DNA of 37,030 nt from Pirellulales bacterium (GCA_028289405.1 JANQPP010000117.1:1-37030); one strand, 5' to 3'; numbered from the stretch's first letter, positions 1 to 8,411 are shown. Made by a program: numbers and translations. The notes: a model not told the origin generated them from the sequence alone.

Positions 1-1
1 G

Positions 2-787
2 CCGGTCCGTGACCAGCCCACGCGCGATTTCTACGCCCGTCTGGCGGAAATGATTCGCACTGGCCAGGGGGGCACCTGGGCCGTCGCTTTCGACGAAGCC
101 AAAAGCGGTCTGCCTCCCGCCTCCGCTTACCTGTTCGGACGGGAGGGCGAACTGCTGGCCCAACTGCGGCCCGGCGCGGCCTCGGAGGGGATGAAAAAAT
201 TGCAGGACGACCTGACCCCCCTGGTGGAGCGGCCCCGTCCCCATGCCCGAGAGGGAATCGCCTATCTCCCCTTCCTGCCCCGTTGCCGGCTCGTGATCGT
301 GGGGGGTGGGCACGTGGGCCGTGCCGTCGGGCAACTGGCCGCCGATCTCGATTTTGACGTCTGGGCCATCGATGACCGGCCCGAGTACGTCAGCGAGGAG
401 CGTTTTCCCGAGGCGGAACGGCGAATCCACGGAGTGATGGGCGAAGTGCTCCCCCAGCTCGACATCACGCCCGATACCTACTGCCTGATCGTGACTCGCG
501 GCCACAACCATGACGAAGAGGCGCTGCTGCACCTGGTCGACCGAGGAGCGCGCTACGTGGGCATGATCGGCAGCAAACGGAAGATCCGCCTGATTTTCGA
601 GGACCTCATCGAATTGGGCGTCTCCCGCGAGGTCTTGGAAAAGGTCCACGCTCCCGTGGGCATCGACATCGGCTCGCAGACCGTGCCGGAAATCGCCGTG
701 AGCATCGCCGCGGAACTGGTCTCTCACCGCAACCGCCAAGGCACCGTCCCCGGTCGCCCCGAAGCCGTCTCATTGGCGGAGATGTAG
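2..787 (+). CDS. XdhC/CoxI family protein, 5' end cut off by the window
   Basis: The frame is open to the first base, so the gene starts outside the window; the ATG at 50 is internal (the residues before it, PVRDQPTRDFYARLAE, look like coding sequence). XdhC/CoxI proteins handle molybdenum cofactor for xanthine dehydrogenase/CO dehydrogenase-type enzymes in the cytoplasm. A glycine-rich Rossmann motif VIVGGGHVGRAV starts the C-terminal domain (about residue 83 counting from position 50). It is followed by acidic DDRPEY, a GMIGSKRK motif, and HAPVGIDIGSQTVPEIA near the end, all typical of the XdhC C-terminal domain. No molybdenum hydroxylase gene follows; such partners may lie upstream, outside the window. 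The family assignment is firm. The substrate enzyme is not known. Confidence 0.9.
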   Translation, partial: PVRDQPTRDFYARLAEMIRTGQGGTWAVAFDEAKSGLPPASAYLFGREGELLAQLRPGAASEGMKKLQDDLTPLVERPRPHAREGIAYLPFLPRCRLVIVGGGHVGRAVGQLAADLDFDVWAIDDRPEYVSEERFPEAERRIHGVMGEVLPQLDITPDTYCLIVTRGHNHDEEALLHLVDRGARYVGMIGSKRKIRLIFEDLIELGVSREVLEKVHAPVGIDIGSQTVPEIAVSIAAELVSHRNRQGTVPGRPEAVSLAEM

Positions 788-823
788 AGGTCGAAACACA
801 CGTCCCCATGGAATGGGCCGTAG

Positions 824-877
824 CCTGGGTGCTCGTCACCCAGGGAAAACGTTGGATGTTGGGTGACAAGCACCCAA
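824..877. repeat. Intergenic repeat block: two palindromes (families CCTGGGTG/CACCCAGG and TTGGGTG/CACCCAA)
   Basis: Two adjacent inverted repeats, 824-844 (arms CCTGGGTG and CACCCAGG) and 859-877 (arms TTGGGTG and CACCCAA). The whole block recurs at 1978-2031 on the other side of the LRR gene. The longest ORF of the LRR gene starts inside this block (863), which argues against that start. Confidence 0.85.
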
Positions 878-940
878 CCTACCCGACTCCACGCAACTGT
901 CGCATCTTCTGCTCGATACATATTTCGGCTCCCGAGTCAC

Positions 941-1969
941 ATGACGGCACAAATTGGTGAAACGAAGGTCGAGCAAATCCCGCAACGCAAATCGTCGGGT
1001 TATCTTTCGCTATGCCTGGCATGCGTGTCCACCGTGGGGCTCGTCGTTTTGCTCGCCATGCTGGGATTAGCCTACGGACCCGCCGCCGTCCTGGTTGGCG
1101 TCGTGGTCGCTGGGTTGGTGATTGCAGCGATTGTCCATCGTTACCGATTCAGCTTGCGAACCTATTTGCTCGCGGTCACGATCCTCGGCGCATTGTCGGG
1201 CCTGTTGTTGAAAAATAACATCGCCATTCACCGCGCGATCAAGGGTATCACCCAAAGCGGTGGCCGTTTAACCGTGGCTCCGGGGCGGCCATTTTTGCCA
1301 TGGGGACGTCGCGAACATCGGTATTATCTGGCCTATCCAAACTTGCGACAGTCCTTGTCGCATCAAGAATTGAAACATCTGAACGCGTTGGCTCCCGCGG
1401 CGATTGACACCCTCGATTTGTCGAACACGGGGATTACCGATCAGGATCTCGCCTCCATTGAGAATTTCTTCGACTTGAACAGTCTCATGCTGGCGAATGG
1501 ACCGTTTCATTCGGGTACAGCCAGGCCAAACATGCCTCAAAACGTGATTACGGACGCGGGCCTGGCACATCTTTCGCGCCTCACGGAATTGATAGGTATC
1601 GATTTATGCGGAACGGATATCTCTGACGAAGGATTGAAAGTGCTTGCATCGATGCCGAAGTTGAAATGGGTCTACCTCTCTGGAACAAAGATACGAGGAC
1701 CGGGCATGGCACATCTCCGCTCGCATGAGCAGCTTATGATGTTGGAGATCAACGGATGTGAGTTGCTGCCGTCCGCGTACGAAGAAATCGCTCAGCTTCC
1801 AAACCTGATTTCGCTTGGTCTCAACAACACGGGAACCAGCGACGCTGATCTTCAATTGCTTAGAGAAAAAACCAATCTCTCCATACTGCGGCTAGAGAAT
1901 ACGAAAGTCACGGACGAGGCAGTGAAACAATTTCGCATGGTCCATCCCGAATGCACGGTGGAGTATTAG
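941..1969 (+). CDS. Membrane-anchored leucine-rich-repeat protein
   Basis: A 342-residue protein if started at the ATG at 941. The longer frame from 863 begins inside an interspersed repeat, and its extra 26 residues have no recognisable character. Residues about 22-65 form one or two hydrophobic membrane segments, with a further one around 72-92 (TYLLAVTILGALSGLLL). The rest is a run of 23-25-residue leucine-rich repeats of the bacterial type, with signatures such as NTGITDQDL, DISDEGLKVL and NTKVTDEAVKQF. These place it in the LRR class common in planctomycetes, in which the repeats probably form a protein-binding surface outside the cytoplasmic membrane. The partner is unknown. The gene stands alone and is flanked on both sides by copies of the same 65-bp repeat block. 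Confidence 0.8.
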   Translation: MTAQIGETKVEQIPQRKSSGYLSLCLACVSTVGLVVLLAMLGLAYGPAAVLVGVVVAGLVIAAIVHRYRFSLRTYLLAVTILGALSGLLLKNNIAIHRAIKGITQSGGRLTVAPGRPFLPWGRREHRYYLAYPNLRQSLSHQELKHLNALAPAAIDTLDLSNTGITDQDLASIENFFDLNSLMLANGPFHSGTARPNMPQNVITDAGLAHLSRLTELIGIDLCGTDISDEGLKVLASMPKLKWVYLSGTKIRGPGMAHLRSHEQLMMLEINGCELLPSAYEEIAQLPNLISLGLNNTGTSDADLQLLREKTNLSILRLENTKVTDEAVKQFRMVHPECTVEY

Positions 1970-1977
1970 TCCCGTGG

Positions 1978-2031
1978 CCTGGGTGCTCGCACCCAGGGAT
2001 AAAGGTTGGATGTTGGGTGACAAGCACCCAA
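1978..2031. repeat. Second copy of the two-palindrome repeat block
   Basis: Palindrome 1978-1997 (CCTGGGTGCTCGCACCCAGG) and 2013-2031 (TTGGGTG and CACCCAA arms). The copy matches 824-877 almost base for base, including the spacer with GGTTGGATG and the following CCTACC. The two blocks are direct repeats bracketing the LRR gene. Confidence 0.85.
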
Positions 2032-2108
2032 CCTACCGGACTGAAACGGCACGATGGTCCACGGTTCGCGCGGTGCGTGGTCATGCATCTCGAGGCCAAG
2101 CGGGGCCG

Positions 2109-2163
2109 CCCCTCACTGACGTTTCGGGCTAAGATGGATCGAAACCCGCAGCGTGAGCAAGGG
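2109..2163. repeat. 56-bp hairpin repeat, copy 1
   Basis: The left arm is CCCTCACTGACGTTTCGGGC and the right arm is AACCCGCAGCGTGAGCAAGG, around a short spacer containing GATGGATCG. The same element occurs at 21085-21141, 26660-26715 and, in the opposite orientation, 8479-8534. The 316-bp gap 1970-2285 holds only this, the palindrome block and the short repeat at 2231-2255. Confidence 0.8.
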
Positions 2164-2230
2164 CGACACGGTGTCCGCATGCGTGACGACTGTGAAGAAA
2201 AACGGGCCGCCTGGGAGGTGAGCTCGAAGA

Positions 2231-2255
2231 TAGGCGGTAAGCCGCCGTACCTTAC
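2231..2255. repeat. Palindromic repeat of the GGCGGYAAGCCGCC family
   Basis: TAGGCGGTAAGCCGCCGTAC and a short tail. Related copies lie at 8373-8399 and 20954-20980, and in the other orientation at 24799-24827. Confidence 0.75.
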
Positions 2256-2285
2256 GTGACTTAATCGACCAGGTCATTTAGTTGT

Positions 2286-2768
2286 ATGAACGGACTACCC
2301 ATTGAAACACCGAGGCTGCTGCTGGAATTGGATTCTCTGGAGGAGTGCCGCGCGAAGATCGCGGCCATGTCGGAAGCGGATCGAACACAACTGTCAGCGG
2401 ATTGGCTGGCACGCTTGGACGCGGCGACGGCCCCTGACCCTTGGGTTTTGGGTTTCACGATGATACGCCGTGAAGACCGCGTACCCGTGGGGCAATGCGG
2501 CTTCAAGGGACCGCCAACCGCAGAGGGCACGGTGGAAATCGCCTACGCGGTGCAGCCGGAGCAACAGGGCCGTGGCTATGCCACCGAGGCTGCCCAAGCG
2601 ATGACGCGGTTCGCGCTGCTACAGCCGGACGTACAGCGTGTCCATGCCCACACGCTTCCCGAAGCGAACGCTTCCACGCGCGTGCTAACGAAGTGTGGAT
2701 TCCGGCATCTCGGTTCCGTGGTCGACCCGGAGGACGGCCCGGTCTGGCGATGGGAAATCACGTCTTGA
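2286..2768 (+). CDS. GNAT-family N-acetyltransferase (RimJ/RimL-like)
   Basis: A 160-residue cytoplasmic protein that probably transfers an acetyl group from acetyl-CoA to an amine; the acceptor is unknown. The N-terminus, IETPRLLLE, is the usual opening of Acetyltransf_3 proteins. The acetyl-CoA pyrophosphate-binding loop is visible as QQGRGYAT at residues 93-100. A typical C-terminal GNAT signature follows (HTLPEANASTRVLTKCGF, with N preceding the last helix). The length fits the family. It is a single gene with no operon partner, since the next gene runs the other way. It lies directly after a stretch of repeats, in keeping with an accessory gene. Confidence 0.85.
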   Translation: MNGLPIETPRLLLELDSLEECRAKIAAMSEADRTQLSADWLARLDAATAPDPWVLGFTMIRREDRVPVGQCGFKGPPTAEGTVEIAYAVQPEQQGRGYATEAAQAMTRFALLQPDVQRVHAHTLPEANASTRVLTKCGFRHLGSVVDPEDGPVWRWEITS

Positions 2769-2840
2769 GTGGTCCGCTTTAAGAGCAACGGTCAAGCTTC
2801 ATTCGCGATTCCCGCCCGCTCCCTTAACCAATCGAATTGG

Positions 2841-3470
2841 CTAGTCGGCTGGTTTCTCCGGAACGATCTCGCGGACCGACTTGCCATTTCGCGCGAAGGA
2901 AATTCCTTGCTGCCCCTGCGTATCAATCATCACGGCTTCGATGATCGGCTCCGTGCACTCTTCCTTCGCCAGCCATTCGACCAGAAAACTGGCTCCGCTG
3001 CCGCCCGTCACGTCATCGCGCTCCACTAGAAACTCCGTCGCGGCTAGTGCCGGCAGCCGGAGCGGTTTGGCAAGATACGATTTCACTTCCTTGCCTTTGG
3101 TGTCAAAGTAGCGCACCGAGTTGATGATGATTTCCCGGTCGAGACTCGTATTGCGGACACTCAAAGTGATGGTCAGCAAGTACGGATCGCCGTCATCGTG
3201 ATAGATATGGGAATAGGCGGGCACATAGACGACCTGGCCCTGCACCGGATTTGCTATCAGGGCGTCGCCGGCGTTTTCTTCCGCGGCGAATTCGTCCACC
3301 TCGTGCGGCGGGCGATATCGCAAGGTATCCACAAAGCCCTCGAGCCTTCGATCCAGATATAATGTATAAATCATCAGCGGCAGCAATAACACGATCACGA
3401 TGCCCGCGATCAGCATTTTGAATTGCCGCATGAATTTTTCGACTTCTTCCGTTGTCAGTGGCTTACCCAT
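2841..3470 (-). CDS. DUF3124 family membrane-anchored protein
   Basis: A 209-residue protein with one N-terminal hydrophobic anchor (about residues 18-40) and the rest probably periplasmic. The domain has the hallmarks I remember for DUF3124: VYVPAYSHIYH, then LTITLSVRNTS, a VRYFDTKGKEVKSYL strand, LPALAATEFLVERDDVTGGSGASFLVEW, and a closing PIIEAVMIDTQGQQGISF. The molecular function of this family is not known. The start ATG at 3470 has GAGGCG seven bases upstream. The gene converges with the GNAT gene on the left (72 bp apart) and has a 435-bp non-coding gap on its upstream side. Confidence 0.8.
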   Translation of the reverse strand: MGKPLTTEEVEKFMRQFKMLIAGIVIVLLLPLMIYTLYLDRRLEGFVDTLRYRPPHEVDEFAAEENAGDALIANPVQGQVVYVPAYSHIYHDDGDPYLLTITLSVRNTSLDREIIINSVRYFDTKGKEVKSYLAKPLRLPALAATEFLVERDDVTGGSGASFLVEWLAKEECTEPIIEAVMIDTQGQQGISFARNGKSVREIVPEKPAD

Positions 3471-3905
3471 GTTTTCGCCTCACGATGGCTACCGACTCCG
3501 ATCCACTTAAATCCGACGGACAAAACCTGACGTTTGTTCCTTCCATCGGTGTTTCATACGCGACGCACGCTCCATTTCACGGATGCCGCGATGCCTTGAC
3601 CCCGAGACTCTTCGCGGCGGAGACTCGTCTGTCGTGCATGCCTTCAACGTAGCTGTACGGATCGCCCGCGGCAATCGCCGCATGCCGCATGTCGGTGGCA
3701 AGCCGATTCTCTTACGACTCTTGAGGGACTGTCAGCGTTCACCCGAGGTTTTTCCATTGTTCTCACGACCGCCACCCAAATAAACTTCCCTACATCCGAG
3801 CCGGGAAGTTCTTCAAGTTTTCAATTCTCCGATTTGAAGGACTTGGTACGAGTTCACCCGTCCGAAAGTCGTGGGCTATCGCAGAGGAAGCAGAGGAACA
3901 AGCCA
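3471..3905. other. Intergenic region without recognisable gene
   Basis: This is the space between the divergent DUF3124 gene and the antiporter gene, so promoters for both should lie here. No clear promoter consensus, repeat copy or RNA gene was seen. Short open frames exist in several phases but none resembles a protein. The part 3834-3905 is in frame with the antiporter (from a TTG) but reads as a hydrophilic, non-conserved stretch. Confidence 0.5.
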
Positions 3906-5606
3906 ATGGAACTGGGAAACGTCTTTTACGAGTTCGCTTTGCTCCTGGCGGCGGCTGGTGCGTTGGGCTTTGTCGCCCACTGGCTGAAGCAGCCGCTGAT
4001 CGTCGCGTTCATCGCGGTCGGAATCCTCGTCGGGCCGACTGGGCTGAAGTGGGTCACAATCGGCAGCGAGATCGACCTGCTGGCGAAGACGGGCATCGCT
4101 TTACTGCTGTTCACCGTTGGACTGAAGCTTGATCTACACGTCATCCGAACGATGGGTCCGGTGTCACTGGCGACGGGACTGGGGCAGGTGATTTTTTCTT
4201 CAGTTGTCGGATATGTGATCTGTCTGGCATTGGGGCTATCACACTTTCCAGCGGTCTATGTCGCCGTCGCCCTCACGTTTTCTAGCACGATCATCATCGT
4301 AAAGCTGCTGTCCGACAAACGCGAGGTTGACTCGCTACATGGTCGCATAGCAATTGGTTTTCTCATCGTCCAGGATTTGGTGGTCGTCCTGGTAATGATC
4401 GCGTTGACGGCATTTGGAGCCGGTCTGCAAAGTGGTGAGTGGATGCAGGATATTCTGCTGGTTGCACTGAAAGGAGCCGGCTTGCTCCTGGTGATTGGCC
4501 TGCTGATGCGATTTGTTATTCCACTGCTCGTTCGCCGTGCGGCCCGTTCAATGGAACTGCTGACGGCCATGGCCATCGCCTGGGCAGTGGCCCTGGCGGC
4601 GATTGGCGACTGGCTGGGTTTCAGCAAAGAAGTCGGGGCCTTTCTGGCGGGTGTGTCGCTCGCGCCGATGCCGCATCGCGAAGCGTTCGGGTCGCGACTT
4701 ATAGGACTGCGCGACTTTCTCTTGCTGTTCTTTTTTGTTGACCTGGGGGCACATCTCAAACTGAGTGTACTTGGACCACAATTGTCTTCCGCACTCGTGC
4801 TTTCGGCCTTTGTGCTCGTCGGCAATCCGCTGATCGTCATGATCATTATGGGAGCGATGGGCTATAGAAAACGCACCGGATTCCTGGCCGGACTAACTGT
4901 GGCACAGATTAGCGAGTTTTCGCTGATGCTCGCCGCACTCGGTAAGAGCCTCGGTCACATCAGCGACGACGTGGTGGCCCTAATCACACTGGTTGGCCTA
5001 GTGACGATCACGCTCTCCACTTACCTGATCATCTACTCGCACCCTATATACGAACGGCTCGCTCCGGCACTATTACGGTTCGAACGGAAGAATCCCTTTC
5101 GCGAAGTGGCCATCGAAACGACCACCGAGCCGCGGAGTGGTTTCGACGTGATCGTCTTTGGACTGGGCAGGTTCGGAAACCATATCTCGCGCGAGCTGAC
5201 GGAACGCGGGCGGCGCGTGTTGGGCGTAGATTTCGATCCCGATTTGGTGCATCGCCTGCGTGAAGCCGGCCACTCGGTCGTTTATGGCGATGCCGAAGAT
5301 CCTGAGATTGCCTCGATGTTGCCTCTTTCATCCGTGCGTTGGGTCGTTAGCTCCGTACCGCAGCCTTCGGTAAACCTGGCATTGTTGCAGGCATTGTCGC
5401 GTCATGGCTATTCCGGCCAGATTGCCACGACGGCGCACAACGACCGTGATGCCGAACCTCTGCGGGATGCTAAGAGTAACCTAATTCTCTTGCCGTTCCT
5501 GGACGCGGCAAAAGAGGCGGCGGATGAACTTTGCAGGCTTTTGAATTCAGCGCCGATCGACGAGCCTTTGGAATCGGTTCTCCCAACAAAGGATTCGTCA
5601 GGATGA
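3906..5606 (+). CDS. CPA2-family monovalent cation/proton antiporter with RCK (TrkA-N) domain
   Basis: A 566-residue inner-membrane protein related to KefB/KefC and other CPA2 Na+/K+:H+ antiporters. About twelve hydrophobic segments fill residues 5-390, with family motifs such as HWLKQPLIVAFIAVGILVGPTG, FTVGLKLDL, ALTFSSTIIIVKLLSD, and KEVGAFLAGVSLA. A cytoplasmic Rossmann domain starts near residue 422 (FDVIVFGLGRFGNHIS, then GVDFDPDLV and YGDAEDPE) and matches the RCK/TrkA N-terminal domain that senses NAD(H) or other ligands. The start is set by ATG 3906 with AGAGGAA at 3892-3898. The frame runs back to a TTG at 3834, but that extension lacks a ribosome site. It is a single-gene unit. The ion actually transported cannot be read from the sequence. 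Confidence 0.9.
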   Translation: MELGNVFYEFALLLAAAGALGFVAHWLKQPLIVAFIAVGILVGPTGLKWVTIGSEIDLLAKTGIALLLFTVGLKLDLHVIRTMGPVSLATGLGQVIFSSVVGYVICLALGLSHFPAVYVAVALTFSSTIIIVKLLSDKREVDSLHGRIAIGFLIVQDLVVVLVMIALTAFGAGLQSGEWMQDILLVALKGAGLLLVIGLLMRFVIPLLVRRAARSMELLTAMAIAWAVALAAIGDWLGFSKEVGAFLAGVSLAPMPHREAFGSRLIGLRDFLLLFFFVDLGAHLKLSVLGPQLSSALVLSAFVLVGNPLIVMIIMGAMGYRKRTGFLAGLTVAQISEFSLMLAALGKSLGHISDDVVALITLVGLVTITLSTYLIIYSHPIYERLAPALLRFERKNPFREVAIETTTEPRSGFDVIVFGLGRFGNHISRELTERGRRVLGVDFDPDLVHRLREAGHSVVYGDAEDPEIASMLPLSSVRWVVSSVPQPSVNLALLQALSRHGYSGQIATTAHNDRDAEPLRDAKSNLILLPFLDAAKEAADELCRLLNSAPIDEPLESVLPTKDSSG

Positions 5607-5844
5607 GATTCAAATCGAACTTGTTGGTATTTGCAGCCCTCTGGACACCACTCAAAGTCTGGTGAATTCGGCTACTGCCGTGTTGATCCAGCAATTCTTG
5701 TGCCGGGTACTTTCGTGCCATCATGAATAGGATGCAACGTGCTCATCGCCAGCAGTCCACGGAATTCATCTTCTCTCGTCACGGTCCCGAACTCCGAAAT
5801 GTTTGGCGGGCCGTTCATCGTCGCCTCGAAGCGGAGTCTTGTAG

Positions 5845-5863
5845 TTGGGTGCTCGACACCCAA
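5845..5863. repeat. Palindrome TTGGGTG...CACCCAA
   Basis: Sequence TTGGGTGCTCGACACCCAA. It belongs to the same hairpin family as 824-877, here with T-A as the outermost conserved pair. Confidence 0.8.
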
Positions 5864-5973
5864 CACCGGACTCACACATCCAGTCCTCGTAGCCACCAGG
5901 GATCAGGGTTTGTATGTAACGTGAATCGCTCCGAACGCGCGGCTTAGTGTTTTCCGTGTTTATACATCCACAC

Positions 5974-5988
5974 GGCTAGCAAGCTAGC
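5974..5988. repeat. Inverted repeat GGCTAGCAAGCTAGC
   Basis: A short near-perfect palindrome, followed by AGTGGCA. A second copy with the same flank (GTGGCA) is at 8437-8452. Confidence 0.7.
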
Positions 5989-6045
5989 AGTGGCACGAGG
6001 GCGCTGTGACAATCAACTTTCCGTGGGTGGCCAAGGGGCACGATC

Positions 6046-6936
6046 CTAGTCTTCATCAAAATGCCAGTCATCCGGCTTTCCACCGGCTCGCCTCTTTAGG
6101 GCCTTCTTAAAGGCTTCAACCTCTTCGCGATATTTTTCAATGACATTTTCGTACCCAACAGGCTCAGCGACTAGAATGGGTTCCAACACGCTCTTCACTC
6201 GATCAACGTCGATGAATATTTCCAAATCATTAAGGCTAACGATCTTTTTTACATATGTCCTCGATCCTTCGGCAACATGTGAAGTTCGGATACATGCTCT
6301 GACAATCCGAAGAGCGCCGGCGATGTCACCAATTTGACCTTCGCACCATTGGCGCGGCTCATCGTTTCCAGCCCAGTTTCTCCAACGAAACAAACACGAT
6401 GCGAGCTTCTGTCCGTTGATGCCTTCCAGATTTGATTCCCGCATCTTACTCAAACATATTTCTTTTGCCCTTGCGAGTCCCACAGCGTCGAAAAAATTGT
6501 TTTCCGAGTCTTCTTCTTCGTCTTTCGGTTCGTGCAACGACACGAATCGAACTGGTAGCCATACTCCCTGGCACTGCATGAGGCACTGCACCATCGCCTC
6601 GCTCCGTTTACGTTGATCTTCTTCCCGAAGCATGGAATGGTGAATCAATCGTAATGCTGACTTGTCTGTGCTCGCTGCAAAAATACCCCCAGCACCAAAT
6701 TCAATCAAATCGTCGATGTCAAAAATCGATATGACTAATTGTTTAACATGCTTTAAATCAAGTGTCTTCGCATATGCCTCAAGGCGTTCGAGAACTGCGT
6801 CAAGTTGTCCGACATCGTGTAATTGTATGAATAGCTGAACAAATTCGTCGCGCTTCGTCGTCTCCATGATGACCTTGAGAATGGACATCGGTACTTCACC
6901 TTTTGGCAACCGCATTATGAAGTACCGATCAAACAT
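6046..6936 (-). CDS. C-terminal part of an interrupted KAP-type P-loop NTPase
   Basis: A 296-codon frame starting MFDRYFIMRLPKGEVP. It is in exactly the same reading frame as the NTPase part upstream (6967-8280), separated only by a TGA and ten sense codons. In intact KAP NTPases of this type the ATPase region continues into a segment like W-R-K-x-x-R-V-C-x-x-x-x-F-D-R-Y-F; here the codons around the stop read GFGFEEG-stop-EQELRVCHHRMFDRYF, so the stop sits where Trp is expected. The fragment has no catalytic motif of its own. It is largely helical, with an acidic patch (EPKDEEEDSENNFF). It could be translated separately from the ATG at 6936 or be dead. Local base composition is visibly richer in A/T than in the flanking genes. 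Confidence 0.6.
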   Translation of the reverse strand: MFDRYFIMRLPKGEVPMSILKVIMETTKRDEFVQLFIQLHDVGQLDAVLERLEAYAKTLDLKHVKQLVISIFDIDDLIEFGAGGIFAASTDKSALRLIHHSMLREEDQRKRSEAMVQCLMQCQGVWLPVRFVSLHEPKDEEEDSENNFFDAVGLARAKEICLSKMRESNLEGINGQKLASCLFRWRNWAGNDEPRQWCEGQIGDIAGALRIVRACIRTSHVAEGSRTYVKKIVSLNDLEIFIDVDRVKSVLEPILVAEPVGYENVIEKYREEVEAFKKALKRRAGGKPDDWHFDED

Positions 6937-6966
6937 TCGATGGTGACATACTCGTAATTCTTGCTC

Positions 6967-6969
6967 TCA
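6967..6969 (-). other. In-frame TGA interrupting the KAP NTPase reading frame
   Basis: On the minus strand GAG GAA GGG is followed by TGA and then GAG CAA GAA TTA CGA GTA in the same phase. One G-to-A change in a TGG Trp codon would give this stop. Without it the frame would run from 8280 to 6046, giving 744 residues. Confidence 0.75.
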
Positions 6970-8280
6970 CCCTTCCTCAAACCCAAACCCATGGCCGTAG
7001 TTGTTGAGCGCCCACTCGATCTTTGGAAACAACTGGGCGATTATGGACGATACAGCGTCCCGGTGTTCGGGTCTTGCCTTTGCAAGAATAGATTCAAACT
7101 CTCTGACGGTATCCGCATTATCGACTCTCCCAAACAAGTGGCTATGTCGCGCCTGAATTAGAATCTCCTTTGCACCAGCCATTGTCGTATAAACGTCTGG
7201 TTCAAATACCCGCAGAACTTCTTGTCCAATCAAGTCGATAAAGTTAATGTCCAGCGTTCCATCTTTGAAAAATAGTCCCAACTCGAATGAGAAAGCCGAA
7301 AGAAAGCGCCGGACATTTCGAAGAGACTGAAAAAATGGTCTCAGCGCCTCGCGGTAAAGCGCTCGCCACCGATCGGCATCGAATCGTTCATCAATACCAT
7401 CGTATTTCAATAGAGCGTCGAGTCCGGAAAAAAGCACATGTTCTATATCTGATTGCTGCACCTGCGGAAGATCGAATCCAGCCTGGACGATTTTTTCCAT
7501 ATATGATCGTCCATCACTCCCTGTCAGCCCGGAAAGCGCGGATTCAACCACTTCCCGCTCGAAAAATAGAAAATAGATGACGTTTGGGAAATCGGCGTTG
7601 CACTTGATGATGCGGAAAAGTAGACGAATCTCTTCCTTCGTCAGTCGATCAATGTCGTCCATGACGATCAATACCCGACGGTCCAATTTCAGCAACGCCT
7701 GGTGAAGGCTTTGCTTCAATCCCTCGAGCGTCTCATCGTGAATATCGTCGGTGACTGAATGGGCGACAGAAGCTTGCTCCCCGATTGCCGCACCAGATTT
7801 TGCCGCTTGCGAGAGAGAACCAAGAATCAACGGGACTAATGGGATTCCAACAATATCTGTGACCGTTCGCAGGTGCTCCAAAGCAGATCCCCCTAGCGCC
7901 AGGCGTGTGGCGTATTTCTTCCACTTCAGTGCCAGTTCTTGTGAGTCAGGGCTTTTGTTTGTCTCGCCAATCGCAAGGCCCACTTCTTCAAAAAATGCCT
8001 CAAGAATGCGGTCTTCGCCCGTCCAATTCCACGGATTAAACTCGACGATCGACGGTGAGTCATCTGCATTTTTTAGCAAGGACAAGACGAGATTTTTAAG
8101 CGACGTCTTTCCGTGACCCCAAGGGCCATATACGGCAAGAACAAGGCTGTCTGGGTTGCTCCACCTACAAATAGCATTTGCCAACGATATTGCGAAATCT
8201 CCTCGTTCCAGAAGGTCTTCCTGTAGAGTGCAAATAGGGCGGTCGGCAGAGAGGTTCAATAGAACGGAATCATCCATCAT
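6967..8280 (-). CDS. KAP-family P-loop NTPase, N-terminal ATPase part
   Basis: 437 residues. Walker A is GPWGHGKTS at 52-60, and VEFNPWNWTGED, a KAP hallmark, follows about 25 residues later. Walker B is RVLIVMDDIDRL near residue 205-215, followed by the LLFRIIKCNADFPNVIYFLFFE strand and the LRNVRRFLSAF helix typical of the family. A hydrophobic segment (VGIPLVPLILGSL, about 145-158) lies between the Walker motifs, as in KAP proteins that contact the membrane. KAP ATPases are STAND-like NTPases, and several bacterial ones occur in phage-defence or mobile loci. Two things suggest an acquired gene: AT-richer composition than its neighbours, and isolation between repeat-filled spacers. The frame stops at a TGA inside what should be a longer protein, so activity is uncertain. 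Confidence 0.75.
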   Translation of the reverse strand: MMDDSVLLNLSADRPICTLQEDLLERGDFAISLANAICRWSNPDSLVLAVYGPWGHGKTSLKNLVLSLLKNADDSPSIVEFNPWNWTGEDRILEAFFEEVGLAIGETNKSPDSQELALKWKKYATRLALGGSALEHLRTVTDIVGIPLVPLILGSLSQAAKSGAAIGEQASVAHSVTDDIHDETLEGLKQSLHQALLKLDRRVLIVMDDIDRLTKEEIRLLFRIIKCNADFPNVIYFLFFEREVVESALSGLTGSDGRSYMEKIVQAGFDLPQVQQSDIEHVLFSGLDALLKYDGIDERFDADRWRALYREALRPFFQSLRNVRRFLSAFSFELGLFFKDGTLDINFIDLIGQEVLRVFEPDVYTTMAGAKEILIQARHSHLFGRVDNADTVREFESILAKARPEHRDAVSSIIAQLFPKIEWALNNYGHGFGFEEG

Positions 8281-8372
8281 TAATCCACCGAAAAGCGTTT
8301 ACTGTGAAATTGCGCAACTCTACCCAATAGTCGCACATCTGGCAGGGCTTGTTCGCCGTATACCAGCCAAAT

Positions 8373-8399
8373 GGTAGGCGGGAAGCCGCTTACCCTACC
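8373..8399. repeat. GGTAGGCGG...TACCCTACC palindromic repeat
   Basis: GGTAGGCGGGAAGCCGCTTA followed by CCCTACC. A close relative of 20954-20980. Confidence 0.75.
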
Positions 8400-8411
8400 G
8401 GATCTGTCATT

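Larger units (their letters stand above)
5607..6045. other. Intergenic region with two short repeats
   Basis: 439 bp between the convergent antiporter gene and the KAP NTPase C-terminal fragment. It contains a TTGGGTG/CACCCAA palindrome (5845-5863) and a GGCTAGCAAGCTAGC inverted repeat (5974-5988). No convincing gene was seen. Confidence 0.5.

Noticed and set aside
824..877. The regular palindromes as a CRISPR array.
   Set aside because: Copies are far apart with genes between them, there is no regular spacer length, and no cas gene is present.
5672..5896. A small minus-strand frame with MNGPPNISEFGTVTREDEF, possibly a gene remnant.
   Set aside because: It overlaps an interspersed palindrome, has no ribosome site, and no family was recognised.
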